64,000 nt of DNA from JANXLO01 sp038231295 (GCA_038231295.1 JBBRLP010000014.1:3206-67205); one strand, 5' to 3'; counted from the stretch's first letter, positions 24,754 through 32,964 are shown. Program-made: numbers and translations. Notes: generated by a model not told the origin, from the sequence alone.

Positions 24754-25794
24754 TTAGCGTGGGGGAAGCGGGTACAGTTCGCGGACGTTGTAAAGGAAAT
24801 CGGACAGCGAGTGGGCGGAGAAATCTACCGGCAGATTCTCCAGTATCTTCGGCTCTTGATTCAGATAGTAGCCGCCAGCGACCAGTTTGAATTTCAGATC
24901 CGTCCGCAACTGACGAGCGGTGTGCAGTTGCGAGAGGAGCTGCTTCATTTCGGGAAATTGCTCTTTCAGCCCGCAGGCTGCGACCACGAGATCGGGGTTG
25001 ATATCCATAGCCATCGCGACAAAACTCTCCGTCGGCACATTCGCGCCGAGAAAGCGAGTCTCCCACCCCAGGCTTCGCAGCCCATCGGAGAGCATTCGCA
25101 GTCCCAGCGTATGCCAGTTCCCCACGACGCCGCCGAGCAGGGCCAGATAGGGCAGCCGTGCGACCGGCTGATAGAAGGGCGCAACTCGACTCATCACGCG
25201 CTCGGTGATCTCGGAGGCGAGATGCTCGTGGGCTTCGTCTGTTCGCCCCGCCACATAGTATTCGCCGATCTTGTTGAGCGCCCATTGCATGATCTCTTCA
25301 TAGATCGTCTCCATACGAACGCGCTGTGAGAGAATTCCGTTCATCAACGCATTGGCGCGATCCTCCTGACCGGCCAGAATACAGTCGAAGAAGGCTTCGC
25401 GCCAGGCAACGATCGGCAGTTCCTCACCATCGCCGAGAGCGGTTCCGGCAGAGTGCGGCCTCTCCGCATGGACGGCATCGGGTTTGAGAGCGACGGCCAG
25501 GCTGCCAGAAACTTCCGCCGCCGCGTCAATCTGTTGATGCATCTGGAGCAGAAGGTCAGCAACAGGGAGAGCAATGGTGTAAAATACATTACGCCCAACA
25601 CGTTCGGCGCGGACAATTCCCTGCTCCCGCATTCGGGCCAGGTGATTGGAGACGTTCGGCTGCTTCAACTGTGTCGCTTCGACAAGATCGCTGACTGTCT
25701 TCTGTCCATAGCGAAGATACTCCAGAATGGCTCGGCGCGAGGGTTCTGCGAGGGCCTGCGCCACGGCATCTGGATCACTGGATGTTCTCATCAT
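24754..25794 (-). CDS. ArsR-type regulator fused to CarH-like cobalamin-binding domain
   Basis: 346 residues, tandem ATGs with GGAG 5 nt upstream. Residues 1-75 are an ArsR winged helix (LAEPSRRAILEYLRYGQKTV, then QLKQPNVSNHLARMREQGIV and RVGRNVFYTIA). About 125-205 is the four-helix B12-capping module: IGEYYVAGRTDEAHEHLASE has the Glu-His pair of CarH/LitR photoreceptors, but Tyr-Tyr where CarH has Trp. Residues 210-346 are the Rossmann B12 domain with lower-ligand motif NWHTLGLRML, GANVP and KLVAGGYYLN. CarH proteins use a MerR head and repress in the dark with adenosylcobalamin; an ArsR head is a different architecture. Likely controls btuD and itself through the shared inverted repeats. 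Confidence 0.88.
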   Translation of the reverse strand: MMRTSSDPDAVAQALAEPSRRAILEYLRYGQKTVSDLVEATQLKQPNVSNHLARMREQGIVRAERVGRNVFYTIALPVADLLLQMHQQIDAAAEVSGSLAVALKPDAVHAERPHSAGTALGDGEELPIVAWREAFFDCILAGQEDRANALMNGILSQRVRMETIYEEIMQWALNKIGEYYVAGRTDEAHEHLASEITERVMSRVAPFYQPVARLPYLALLGGVVGNWHTLGLRMLSDGLRSLGWETRFLGANVPTESFVAMAMDINPDLVVAACGLKEQFPEMKQLLSQLHTARQLRTDLKFKLVAGGYYLNQEPKILENLPVDFSAHSLSDFLYNVRELYPLPPR

Positions 25795-25880
25795 AAAATC
25801 TCCAATCTAAAATTTCGCCGCTCCTGCGGGAGAAATGGAACAAGGCTTTACAAATTCACGCCTCCAGTTCCAATCAAACA

Positions 25881-25898
25881 TATCAATTCTTAGTGATA
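25881..25898. promoter_or_regulatory. Inverted repeat between the B12 regulator and nuclease genes
   Basis: TATCA-N8-TGATA, a perfect 5-bp inverted repeat with the same 8-nt spacing as the TTGTCA-N8-TGACAA site before btuD; shared core TNTCA-N8-TGANA. It lies 87 bp upstream of the regulator ATG and 52 bp upstream of the divergent nuclease ATG, so it could act on both. Confidence 0.55.
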
Positions 25899-25949
25899 GG
25901 ATAGAAATCCTGCTTTTGTACCCGTAAATCTCGTTCTGGAGGTTACCCT

Positions 25950-27350
25950 ATGCCACAAACGACCGAACTGAAGCAGGAAGTAAGGCTGGAAGGCTGGGAA
26001 AGGCGACAACTCTGTACAGAGATCGGTCATCTTGCCCTGATGCTCGCTCTGTCTCTGCGCGATCCGGAAGATCAGGTAATGACGGCTTCCCTGTCCGAGC
26101 AGACAGAGCCTTCTTCGCCACTGAAGCGCTTAACTCTGCTGGAAACTCTCTGGCCGAACCTTGAATCCACGCTGCGGGTGCTCTGTGCAGCCCCGGACCG
26201 CCGCCTTACCTCGGACATTTTTCAGGTGCCTTTAACCCGGTCGCATGGCTCCCCTACCACTCTGCAAAGCATCGCGCATCGGCCCACCGACCAACGGACC
26301 TGGCTGACCCTGCACTCTCCTGAAGCGGCAGACGCGGCAGCGACCGTGTGGGAGAGTCGCCCTGCTTCGACCACAGATACAGCCGCCAACCGCCTTGTCG
26401 CCGCGTTTCTGAACGATTTCACACAGGAGACGTGTGCATTGAGTCGGCTCGCTCAGTTTTGGGAAGAGACAGATGCTGCGAACAGGGCGGATGATCTCAC
26501 TCGCAAAGCAAACCACTGGCGAGCGAAAGAACCCTTTGTCTCATGCAGTCTGTCCGCCGCCTCAACACGGCAAATTTCTGAACGCGCAAAACTGCTTCGG
26601 TGTTCGCCTCCCTACCGCAAACTCTCTTCCCTGCTGCAAAGTTACGAATCAGGACTGCGGCTGGACTGGACTCACAGCGATCTGCTGCGCCTTCCACTCG
26701 TTGAGGAATGGTATCTTTACGAAATCTGGTGCTTTTTGCGTGTCGGGAGGGCGCTCTGTACGTGTGGCTGGCGTCCTGTTCAGTCGGACATTTTTACCCT
26801 GGCAGGAGACAAACTGCGTCTGGGGCTTGTGCATGGCAGGCAATCCCGACTGCGCTTCCATCGCACGTCTGTTGCAGAGCAGAGGGAATCGGAGGAGACG
26901 CTGGAACTGTTCTATCAGCCGCTCTTCCCCAGCGCGAATCGCCGGACGGATGGCACTCTCGCAGGCATTCGTTCGCGTTCCCACTCCATGCAGCCCGACA
27001 TCGCTTTGCATCGAAACGGTCGGCTCTGGCTTCTCGATCCCAAGTTCCGCGCCTATGCCTTGCCGGGGGAGGAGCAGGACGACATCAACAAAATGCACAC
27101 CTATCGGGATGCGATCATTACGCTCGATGCCGACGGACAGCCCATCCAACCCGTCTGCGCCGCCTGGTGTCTGTTTCCCGGTACAGCGGAGGAGGCGCAC
27201 CCAGCGGCCTTCCCGGTGCGGGCCTATCCTACTGCGACTGCCGAAAGCCCGCTGGGGACAGCAGGGGTCGGCGCGGTGCGACTGCGGCCCGGCGGCGAAG
27301 ACACAGAACTGCGAAGACTTCTCACGGCCTGGCTGCAAGTTGCCCCGTAA
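25950..27350 (+). CDS. DUF2357/McrC-like PD-(D/E)XK nuclease, orphan
   Basis: 466 residues, ATG with TGGAGG 7 nt upstream. The N-terminal 200 residues are helical and unassigned. The middle has LPLVEEWYLYEIWCFLRVGRAL, typical of DUF2357/PDDEXK_7 proteins (YE.W....v...L). The nuclease core follows: MQPDIALH near 347-353, LLDPKFRAY near 361-368 (Asp and Lys of D-x-K) and INKMHTYRDAI near 378-388. Relatives are the nuclease partners of McrB-type AAA+ GTPases in modification-dependent or RNA-linked defence systems. No ATPase lies beside it; neighbours are the B12 regulator (divergent) and an oxidoreductase gene whose stop is 1 bp away (convergent). Role as orphan defence nuclease is inferred. Confidence 0.8.
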   Translation: MPQTTELKQEVRLEGWERRQLCTEIGHLALMLALSLRDPEDQVMTASLSEQTEPSSPLKRLTLLETLWPNLESTLRVLCAAPDRRLTSDIFQVPLTRSHGSPTTLQSIAHRPTDQRTWLTLHSPEAADAAATVWESRPASTTDTAANRLVAAFLNDFTQETCALSRLAQFWEETDAANRADDLTRKANHWRAKEPFVSCSLSAASTRQISERAKLLRCSPPYRKLSSLLQSYESGLRLDWTHSDLLRLPLVEEWYLYEIWCFLRVGRALCTCGWRPVQSDIFTLAGDKLRLGLVHGRQSRLRFHRTSVAEQRESEETLELFYQPLFPSANRRTDGTLAGIRSRSHSMQPDIALHRNGRLWLLDPKFRAYALPGEEQDDINKMHTYRDAIITLDADGQPIQPVCAAWCLFPGTAEEAHPAAFPVRAYPTATAESPLGTAGVGAVRLRPGGEDTELRRLLTAWLQVAP

Positions 27351-27351
27351 G

Positions 27352-28440
27352 TCAGCGCGTTCGGCGTCCCGGCCAGGTCTCCGTGCGAGACCAGAAGGCG
27401 TCCTGACGTCCTCCGTAAAAGCCGTTCAGCGCGGTATCCATCACCAGCGCCGTCCGCGCAGCCGTAACGCCGCTACTCGGGCAAAGTCCTTTTCCGTTCA
27501 GTTGATCCACGATGGTCTGAATGAGCGGCTGCTGGATATGTGCCGGGTTTGGTAGATCGAAGGCCTCGTTCTCCAAGTCTGCCGAAGCGGACGAGTTCTG
27601 GCCCTGTCCTGGAAAGTGGGTCGTGGGCGCACCGGGGCGGGCGCGAAGCTGGACAGGTTCGTTGCCGAAGGTCGAGAGACTGACTCGCCCCTCGGTTCCG
27701 ATGATTTCGATGATGTCCTCATTGACACCGCTGACGAAGTTCCAGACCGCCGTGCCGAACGCTCCCGCAGGCGTCCGAAACTGAAGCATTATGGAGTCCT
27801 CCACAGCGTATGGCCCGGCGAGGTTCGCCGCCGTCCCGCTGACTTCGCCTAACGGCCCAACGATAAAATCCAGGATGTCGAGCGTATGGCAGCCCAGATC
27901 GAGGAAAAGTCCGCCGCCTGCCTCTTCCGCCTGTAAACGCCAAGGCAGGTTCTCCGGGACGGTGCGCCGATGGGAGCCGCTCGCGAACCGATAGCTGACG
28001 CCCGTTATCTGTCCCAGCCGACCACTCTCCACCAGTTCTTTTGCCTTCAGAAAACGCGGCAGCGCCCGCCGATAGAACGCGACAAAAAGCGGCAGTTTCG
28101 CCGCTGCAAACGCCGCGATCATCTGCTCACACTCGGCATGGCTACGGGCCATCGGCTTCTCGACATAACAGGGCTTGCCCGCCGCGCAGACGGCTAGCGC
28201 GTACTCCAGGTGGGAGCCGGGTGGCGTGGCGATATAGACCGCATCCACGTCGGGATTCTCAATGACGGCTTTTGCGCTGTCAGACCAGAATGCGACGTTA
28301 TGGCGGCGGGCGTAGTCTTCGGCCTTTGCTCCGTCCCGACGCATGACGGCGACGAGATCACTGCCCTCCACCAGCCGAAACCCTGGCCCGCTCTTCACTT
28401 CCGCCACGTCCCCACAGCCGATAATCCCCCAGCGAATCAT
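27352..28440 (-). CDS. Gfo/Idh/MocA family oxidoreductase
   Basis: 362 residues. An N-terminal Rossmann fold (MIRWGIIGCGDVAEVKSGPG) leads to DVDAVYIATPPGSHLEYAL and the family motif CYVEKPMARSHAECE, whose Lys is the conserved catalytic/cofactor residue. The C-terminal domain (about 125-340) has GGGLFLDLGCHTLDILDFIVG with the expected His. Members oxidise sugars or inositols with NAD(P). It is the last gene of the sugar ABC operon (10 bp after the second permease), so it probably acts on the imported sugar. Its 3' end is 1 bp from the convergent nuclease gene. Confidence 0.92.
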   Translation of the reverse strand: MIRWGIIGCGDVAEVKSGPGFRLVEGSDLVAVMRRDGAKAEDYARRHNVAFWSDSAKAVIENPDVDAVYIATPPGSHLEYALAVCAAGKPCYVEKPMARSHAECEQMIAAFAAAKLPLFVAFYRRALPRFLKAKELVESGRLGQITGVSYRFASGSHRRTVPENLPWRLQAEEAGGGLFLDLGCHTLDILDFIVGPLGEVSGTAANLAGPYAVEDSIMLQFRTPAGAFGTAVWNFVSGVNEDIIEIIGTEGRVSLSTFGNEPVQLRARPGAPTTHFPGQGQNSSASADLENEAFDLPNPAHIQQPLIQTIVDQLNGKGLCPSSGVTAARTALVMDTALNGFYGGRQDAFWSRTETWPGRRTR

Positions 28441-28450
28441 GTCTCTCTCC

Positions 28451-29335
28451 TCAGCCTTTTAGCCCGGTGACGGCGATGCCCTGAATAAACTGCTTCTGCG
28501 CGAAGAAAAACAGCAGAATGATCGGCAGCATGACCATCGCCGACGCCGCCATCAGCAGGTTCCAGGGCGTCCCGCCATGCTGGCTCTGGTATGCCTGGAG
28601 GCCAAGACCGAGCGTAAAGGTCTTCTGGTCAACCAGATAGATCATCGGGCCGAGGAAGTCGTTCCAGGTTCCCATGAACGAGAAGAGCGCGACGACGGCA
28701 AGGGCGGGTTTCGACAGCGGCAGAATGACCTGCCGGAATATCTGCCACTCCGAACAGCCGTCCAACCGCGCCGCCTCCGATAGTTCAAAGGGGATGGTGC
28801 GGAAGAACTGGCGCAGGAGGAAGATATTGAACGCGCTACCGAACCACGCCGGAACCCAGAGCGGACGAAACGTTCCTACCCAGCCGAAATTCTTAAAGAG
28901 GGCGTAGATGGGAACCATCAGCACCGGGAACGGGATCATCATCGTCGCGAGCGTGATGCTGAACGCCAGTTCGCGCCCCGGCCAGCGCAGACGCGCAAAG
29001 GCGTAGGCGACCACTGCGTTCGAGCAGACCGTTCCCGCCACGACCAGCGCACAGACCAGCAGCGTGTTGCGCCCGTAAACAAGAAACGGAATATAGCCCA
29101 GTTTGTCCGAGTGATAGACAAAGGCGTCGTAGTAGTTGTGCAGCAGAATCTTCGACGGTATCCAGACGATATTGGTACTCATCGTCTCTTCCAGCGGCTT
29201 GACGGACGTGAGCAGCATCCAGATGAGCGGGAAGGTGAAGACGAACGACAGCAGCGCCAGCGCTATATGCAGTACCAGCGGATTCTTCTGACGGTTGGGG
29301 TCTTGGTGTTTCGATTTCAGAGCGGCAGCAGCCAT
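28451..29335 (-). CDS. Carbohydrate ABC transporter permease (MalG type)
   Basis: 294 residues from ATG 29335, 11 bp after the stop of the first permease; longer readings overlap that gene. Six membrane segments, beginning LVLHIALALLSFVFTFPLIWML. The inner loop EAA motif is ELSEAARLDGCSEWQIFRQVILPLSKP. The C-terminus WNLLMAASAMVMLPIILLFFFAQKQFIQGIAVTGLKG is the classic end of this family (F.Q..fv.Gl..GavKG). Pairs with the permease encoded upstream; the MsmK/UgpC-type ATPase is not in the window and is often supplied in trans. Confidence 0.95.
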   Translation of the reverse strand: MAAAALKSKHQDPNRQKNPLVLHIALALLSFVFTFPLIWMLLTSVKPLEETMSTNIVWIPSKILLHNYYDAFVYHSDKLGYIPFLVYGRNTLLVCALVVAGTVCSNAVVAYAFARLRWPGRELAFSITLATMMIPFPVLMVPIYALFKNFGWVGTFRPLWVPAWFGSAFNIFLLRQFFRTIPFELSEAARLDGCSEWQIFRQVILPLSKPALAVVALFSFMGTWNDFLGPMIYLVDQKTFTLGLGLQAYQSQHGGTPWNLLMAASAMVMLPIILLFFFAQKQFIQGIAVTGLKG

Positions 29336-29346
29336 CGTAGTTCTCT

Positions 29347-30279
29347 CTAGCCTCCCGAGTAGTGGACGCGCTTCTCGGAGACTTTCAGGGCGGTGAAGGT
29401 GAGCGCCAGGATAATCAGGAACATGATCCAGCCCATCGCGCAGGCGTAGCCCATTTTCAGGTAGACGAACGCATTGTCGTACAGGTACATCGTGTAGAAA
29501 TAGGTCGAGCGGGCGGGAGTGCCTCCGGGGAACATGATATAGGGCAGCGTGAAGACCTGGAGCGTACCGATGATACCCATAATCATATTGAAGAGAATAA
29601 CGGGGGAGAGCATCGGCAGGGTGACGTGGCGCGTCTTCGCCCACCAGCCCGCGCCATCGAGTTCCGCCGCCTCATACAGCGCCTGCGGCACATCCTGCAA
29701 GCCCGCAAGATAGATGACCATCGAGTTGCCAGCACCCCAGATTCCGAGAATGACCAGCGCAGGCTTCGACCAGGTGGGGTCGCTCATCCAGCCCGGCGGC
29801 TCTATATGGTGCAGCGGGACGTGGAAGACAAGATGCAGAAACTTGGGAAAGGCGTTGAGCAACGGGTCCAGCACGGCATTCAAGACGCCGTGCTGCCCGT
29901 TGAAGACCCACAGACCCAGCATGGCAAGCGATGCGCCGGGAACGAGCGAAGGCACATAGAAGAGCGTCCGGTAGATCGTCATGCCCTTGATCTTCGCGTT
30001 GAGCATCAGCGCGAGCGATATAGCAACAAACATCCCCATCGGCAGCGCCAGCGCCGCAAACAGCCCCGTGTTCTTAAGGGTGATCCAGAAGACTTCGTCA
30101 TGAAACAGGTCGCGATAGTTCTCCGTCCCGACCCAGACGGGCGGATGCAGGACAGAATAGTCGCAAAAACTGTAGTAGAGCGAAGCCATCAGCGGATAGA
30201 GCAGAAAGAGACAGAACCCGATGAGCCAGGGCGAAGCGAAGAGGAGCGCGGTCACGGTCTCCCGGTGACGATTTTTCAC
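29347..30279 (-). CDS. Carbohydrate ABC transporter permease (MalF/UgpA type)
   Basis: 310 residues, six predicted membrane segments starting ETVTALLFASPWLIGFCLFLLYPL. The EAA loop reads ALYEAAELDGAGWWAKTRHVTLPMLSP. An insert (HLVFHVPLHHIEPPGWMSDP) sits between segments 3 and 4, as in UgpA-like permeases. Its start overlaps the stop of the binding-protein gene by 4 bp (ATGA), and the MalG-type partner follows 11 bp later. Together they form the membrane channel of a sugar importer. Confidence 0.95.
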   Translation of the reverse strand: MKNRHRETVTALLFASPWLIGFCLFLLYPLMASLYYSFCDYSVLHPPVWVGTENYRDLFHDEVFWITLKNTGLFAALALPMGMFVAISLALMLNAKIKGMTIYRTLFYVPSLVPGASLAMLGLWVFNGQHGVLNAVLDPLLNAFPKFLHLVFHVPLHHIEPPGWMSDPTWSKPALVILGIWGAGNSMVIYLAGLQDVPQALYEAAELDGAGWWAKTRHVTLPMLSPVILFNMIMGIIGTLQVFTLPYIMFPGGTPARSTYFYTMYLYDNAFVYLKMGYACAMGWIMFLIILALTFTALKVSEKRVHYSGG

Positions 30280-31634
30280 GGTACTCTGCCCTCTTTCTGA
30301 TTGCGTAGTCGAAGCCGCTCCAGATACTCGTCCATCTTGGGCTGCATCCGCTCCTGCACGTGCTTCAGCGCCTCCTCCGGGGTCGCTTTCAGCAGAGCGA
30401 TCTCATCAAAGGCGTTGGAGAGTTCCGCCTGATATTCCGGCCAGATGGCGAGTTTCGGAGGGGAAAGCACGTTCTTTCCCTTCGGCATATCGGCAAAGAG
30501 GCGAATATAGGGGTTGGGATGTTTGCGATAAAAATCTTCGCTCACCTGCGCCAGAGGCGAGTGCTTTTTCTGGCCCAGACAGAGCAGTTCCATCCCCTCC
30601 TGCGACTGCACGTAGGCGATAAAGGCGAATGCCTCTTTCGGATGCTTCGCGCCACGCGGGATAACGAGAATATCTTCGTCTGCGAAAGTCGTGTCCGCGA
30701 GGTCGGGGCGGTTGGCGGGGTGCGGGAAGGGAACAGCGGCCCAGTTCAGGGTCGGCTTCTCAAGCTGCGGGGCGTACTGGTCTATGAAGTTATACATCCA
30801 CACGCCTTGAAGTTCCATCGCGACTTTGCTGGAGAGAAAGGCATTCTGCGGTGAGGAGAAGTTTCCGAATCCACTGCGAAAGGTCTGGAGTTCCGCCGCC
30901 CCGTATTTTTTGGAATAGGATTGCACCCACTCCATCGCCCGAATGTTGCCGGGGTCCGCTGCGGTAATTGTCTTATCGCCATCCCACAGCCTTCCGCCGA
31001 AAACATAGCCCCATCCCCAGTTCCACCAGCCCGGTTCGGCGGGCATAAACCCGGAGAGGTCAAGCCTGTGCTGTGCATCGAAGGTGGTGATCTTCTCCGC
31101 CATCGCGTCCATCTCTTCGATAGTCTTCGGCGGCTTCTCCGGGTCAAGGTGCGCGTCGGCAAACATCTTTTTGTTGTAGTGCAGCGCGGTGGAGGCCGGG
31201 GTACTCGGCAGAGAATAGATATGGTTGTGATAGTAGCCGAGGTCAAAATAGATCGGGACGTAGTGCGAGGCGTCTATGCCGTATTCGCGGCAGTAGTCGT
31301 CGAGAGGAATAACGGCGTTATCGTCGGCATACTGGGCCATATTCGGCCCGAACAGTCCGGCGACATCGGGCGGATTGCCCCCCGCGACGGCGAGCAGGGT
31401 CTTGTTCTGAATGTTGCTGACGGTGAGGAGGTCTACATAGATGCGATTCTGCTTCTTGTTGAAGGCGTTGACCACCTCTTGCATCGCATCTCCCTCGAAT
31501 CCCGTCCACTTCTCCCAGTAGGCGATATGGACAGGACCGGGTTCCGATTTCGGAGAGGTGACACGTTCGCTGGCGATAATAACCAGCAGAAGTCCCAATG
31601 CCAACAGTGGCAGGGTGAAATCACGAGAGCGCAT
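30276..31634 (-). CDS. Extracellular solute-binding protein, family 1 (sugar ABC importer)
   Basis: 452 residues. A short hydrophobic N-terminus (FTLPLLALGLLLVIIASERV) serves as export signal or anchor; no lipobox Cys is present. The body matches family 1 binding proteins: PVHIAYWEKWTGFEGDAMQEVVNAFNK, GNPPDVAGLFGPNMAQYAD, and ALHYNKKMFADAHLDPEKPPKTIEE. VVNAFNKKQNRIYVDL resembles the F...n..I.V motif. The C-terminal KHVQERMQPKMDEYLERL is a typical end. The first gene of a four-gene operon. Ligand unknown, likely an oligosaccharide. There is only a weak ribosome site before ATG 31634. Confidence 0.92.
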   Translation of the reverse strand: MRSRDFTLPLLALGLLLVIIASERVTSPKSEPGPVHIAYWEKWTGFEGDAMQEVVNAFNKKQNRIYVDLLTVSNIQNKTLLAVAGGNPPDVAGLFGPNMAQYADDNAVIPLDDYCREYGIDASHYVPIYFDLGYYHNHIYSLPSTPASTALHYNKKMFADAHLDPEKPPKTIEEMDAMAEKITTFDAQHRLDLSGFMPAEPGWWNWGWGYVFGGRLWDGDKTITAADPGNIRAMEWVQSYSKKYGAAELQTFRSGFGNFSSPQNAFLSSKVAMELQGVWMYNFIDQYAPQLEKPTLNWAAVPFPHPANRPDLADTTFADEDILVIPRGAKHPKEAFAFIAYVQSQEGMELLCLGQKKHSPLAQVSEDFYRKHPNPYIRLFADMPKGKNVLSPPKLAIWPEYQAELSNAFDEIALLKATPEEALKHVQERMQPKMDEYLERLRLRNQKEGRVP

Positions 31635-31697
31635 GAAAAGGCCCCATTCAGGAGTAAAAAGGTGTGGGTATGAGTATACCCGAAATGTCCGATACGT

Positions 31698-32492
31698 TCA
31701 CCGGGCGGCAAGCATACGGAAAACGCCTATTTCGGCGGGACAGCGATAACGAAACGGCTTGCCGGTCACCCCAAGTCCCCGGTTCACATACTGCCGCGCT
31801 CGGCCATTTTCATACCATCCGGCCACCTGATTGCAGCGCAGATGAAACTTCACCACCAGCGCCGGAGAGGGAAAGGGCAGAGCGATCTGCCCGCCGTGCG
31901 TATGCCCGGAGAGAATGAGGACATCCTGCTCCGGTATCTTCTCGATCAGGCCAGGATGATGAGAGAGCATGATTGAGGTGCGGTCAGTGGGTAGTCCCGC
32001 AATCGCCGGCTCTATCTGTGGATTGCCCTCGCACAGGTCATCAATGCCCGCGATAAAGAGGTCATGGGGCAGTTCGACATTTTCGTTTTCCAGGATATGG
32101 ACCTTCGACTGTTGCAGCAGCCGACGTGACCCGACCATTCCCCTCCGATGGTCGTGATTGCCGAACGAACCATAAATGCCCTCTTTCGCGTCCAACCGCA
32201 GCAATATCTCTTTGAGAGGAAAGTTCGGGTCCTGGGGATGGTCGTCCAGATAGTCGCCTGTGAGCAGGATGAGGTCGGGCTGACGGGCATTCACCTGACG
32301 TAATGCCTCTTCGTATACCGGTGCAGTGCCCCCATAGCCCGCATGAATGTCGCTGATATGGACGAACGTCTTGCCGTGCCAGTAGTCCGAGAGGCCGTGC
32401 ATGAGAACATCGTGGGTGGAGATTTCCAGCATATAGGGCGATTTGCGCCCGGTATCAACGGATAGAAGGGTCGTACTCACGTTCCGAATCAT
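31698..32492 (-). CDS. Calcineurin-like metallophosphoesterase
   Basis: 264 residues. All five metal-binding blocks are present: HISDIHAG, LTGDYLDD, GSFGNHDHRRG, LSHHP and LSGHTHGGQ. These bind two metal ions. No signal peptide or membrane anchor, unlike YkuE/YaeI relatives. CNQVAGWYENGRARQYVNRGLGVTGKPFRY near the C-terminus is typical of the YkuE/UDP-2,3-diacylglucosamine-hydrolase-like branch. Substrate unknown. Transcribed alone; the ABC operon begins 64 bp downstream. The start at 32492 has AGGAG unusually close (about 3 nt), so GTG 32480 is an alternative. Confidence 0.88.
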   Translation of the reverse strand: MIRNVSTTLLSVDTGRKSPYMLEISTHDVLMHGLSDYWHGKTFVHISDIHAGYGGTAPVYEEALRQVNARQPDLILLTGDYLDDHPQDPNFPLKEILLRLDAKEGIYGSFGNHDHRRGMVGSRRLLQQSKVHILENENVELPHDLFIAGIDDLCEGNPQIEPAIAGLPTDRTSIMLSHHPGLIEKIPEQDVLILSGHTHGGQIALPFPSPALVVKFHLRCNQVAGWYENGRARQYVNRGLGVTGKPFRYRCPAEIGVFRMLAAR

Positions 32493-32552
32493 TTCTCCTG
32501 GCAGTATTCAACCAACGGAGAAGCCGCAGACGCCTTCTCTGCTCTATTATGC

Positions 32553-32825
32553 CCCGTGCGCCGTCAAATTGCAACATTGAACTCACGCTACGCAGGCGGG
32601 CTATTCTCCGACGCCACCAGCGGACTCAAGTCCTCTGCTGAATGGCCTCCGGCCTAGTTTCCTTCGGAAACGTTCGTGCTGACAGGGCCTGCCTTCGTCA
32701 TTGACGAACCGTGTGGCGGCGAGATACGTCCGCAGGACGTTTGGCCGTAGGTCATTCAGCGGAGGACTTGAGTCCTCCGACGCCCCTATCCGGCATCATA
32801 GCCCGTGCGCCGTCAAATTGCAACA
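32553..32825. repeat. 24-bp direct repeats flanking a large imperfect hairpin element
   Basis: Identical 24-bp sequences at 32553-32576 and 32802-32825 (beginning CCCGTGCGCC, ending TTGCAACA), 249 bp apart, bracket the hairpin element described next. They resemble a long target duplication or the footprint of a recombination event. No coding region lies between. Confidence 0.75.
32581..32790. repeat. Dispersed structured noncoding repeat, copy 1
   Basis: Arms at 32622-32654 and 32743-32775 are 33-nt inverted repeats with three mismatches (starting GGACTCAAGTCCTC). Inside are two small perfect hairpins, GTTTCC-TTC-GGAAAC and ACGTCC-GCA-GGACGT. The first 20 bp (ACTCACGCTACGCAGGCGGG) resemble the left end of copy 2 at 62852. 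The same inner hairpin stems with changed loops occur in copy 2, which argues for conserved RNA or DNA secondary structure. Confidence 0.7.
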
Positions 32826-32829
32826 CTTA

Positions 32830-32959
32830 GAGCGTCTAGAAAAAGTCAATCCTCACGTCGTCGAGGTCACCCAATAGGGCGATTTCGTGCTGCCAAGGTG
32901 TCCCAAACGACGTATGGCAAGGCCAAATCAGCCTAACTCAGGACTTTTTCTAGACGCTC
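32830..32959. mobile_element. 130-bp MITE with 18-bp perfect inverted repeats and TTA duplication
   Basis: Perfect terminal inverted repeats GAGCGTCTAGAAAAAGTC (32830-32847) and complement (32942-32959), flanked on both sides by TTA (32827-32829, 32960-32962). The 94-bp interior has no open frame. A 3-bp TNA target and GAG-starting ends are typical of the IS1031 branch of IS5, so such a transposase probably mobilised it. It is inserted directly behind the second 24-bp direct repeat. Confidence 0.85.
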
Positions 32960-32964
32960 TTAAG

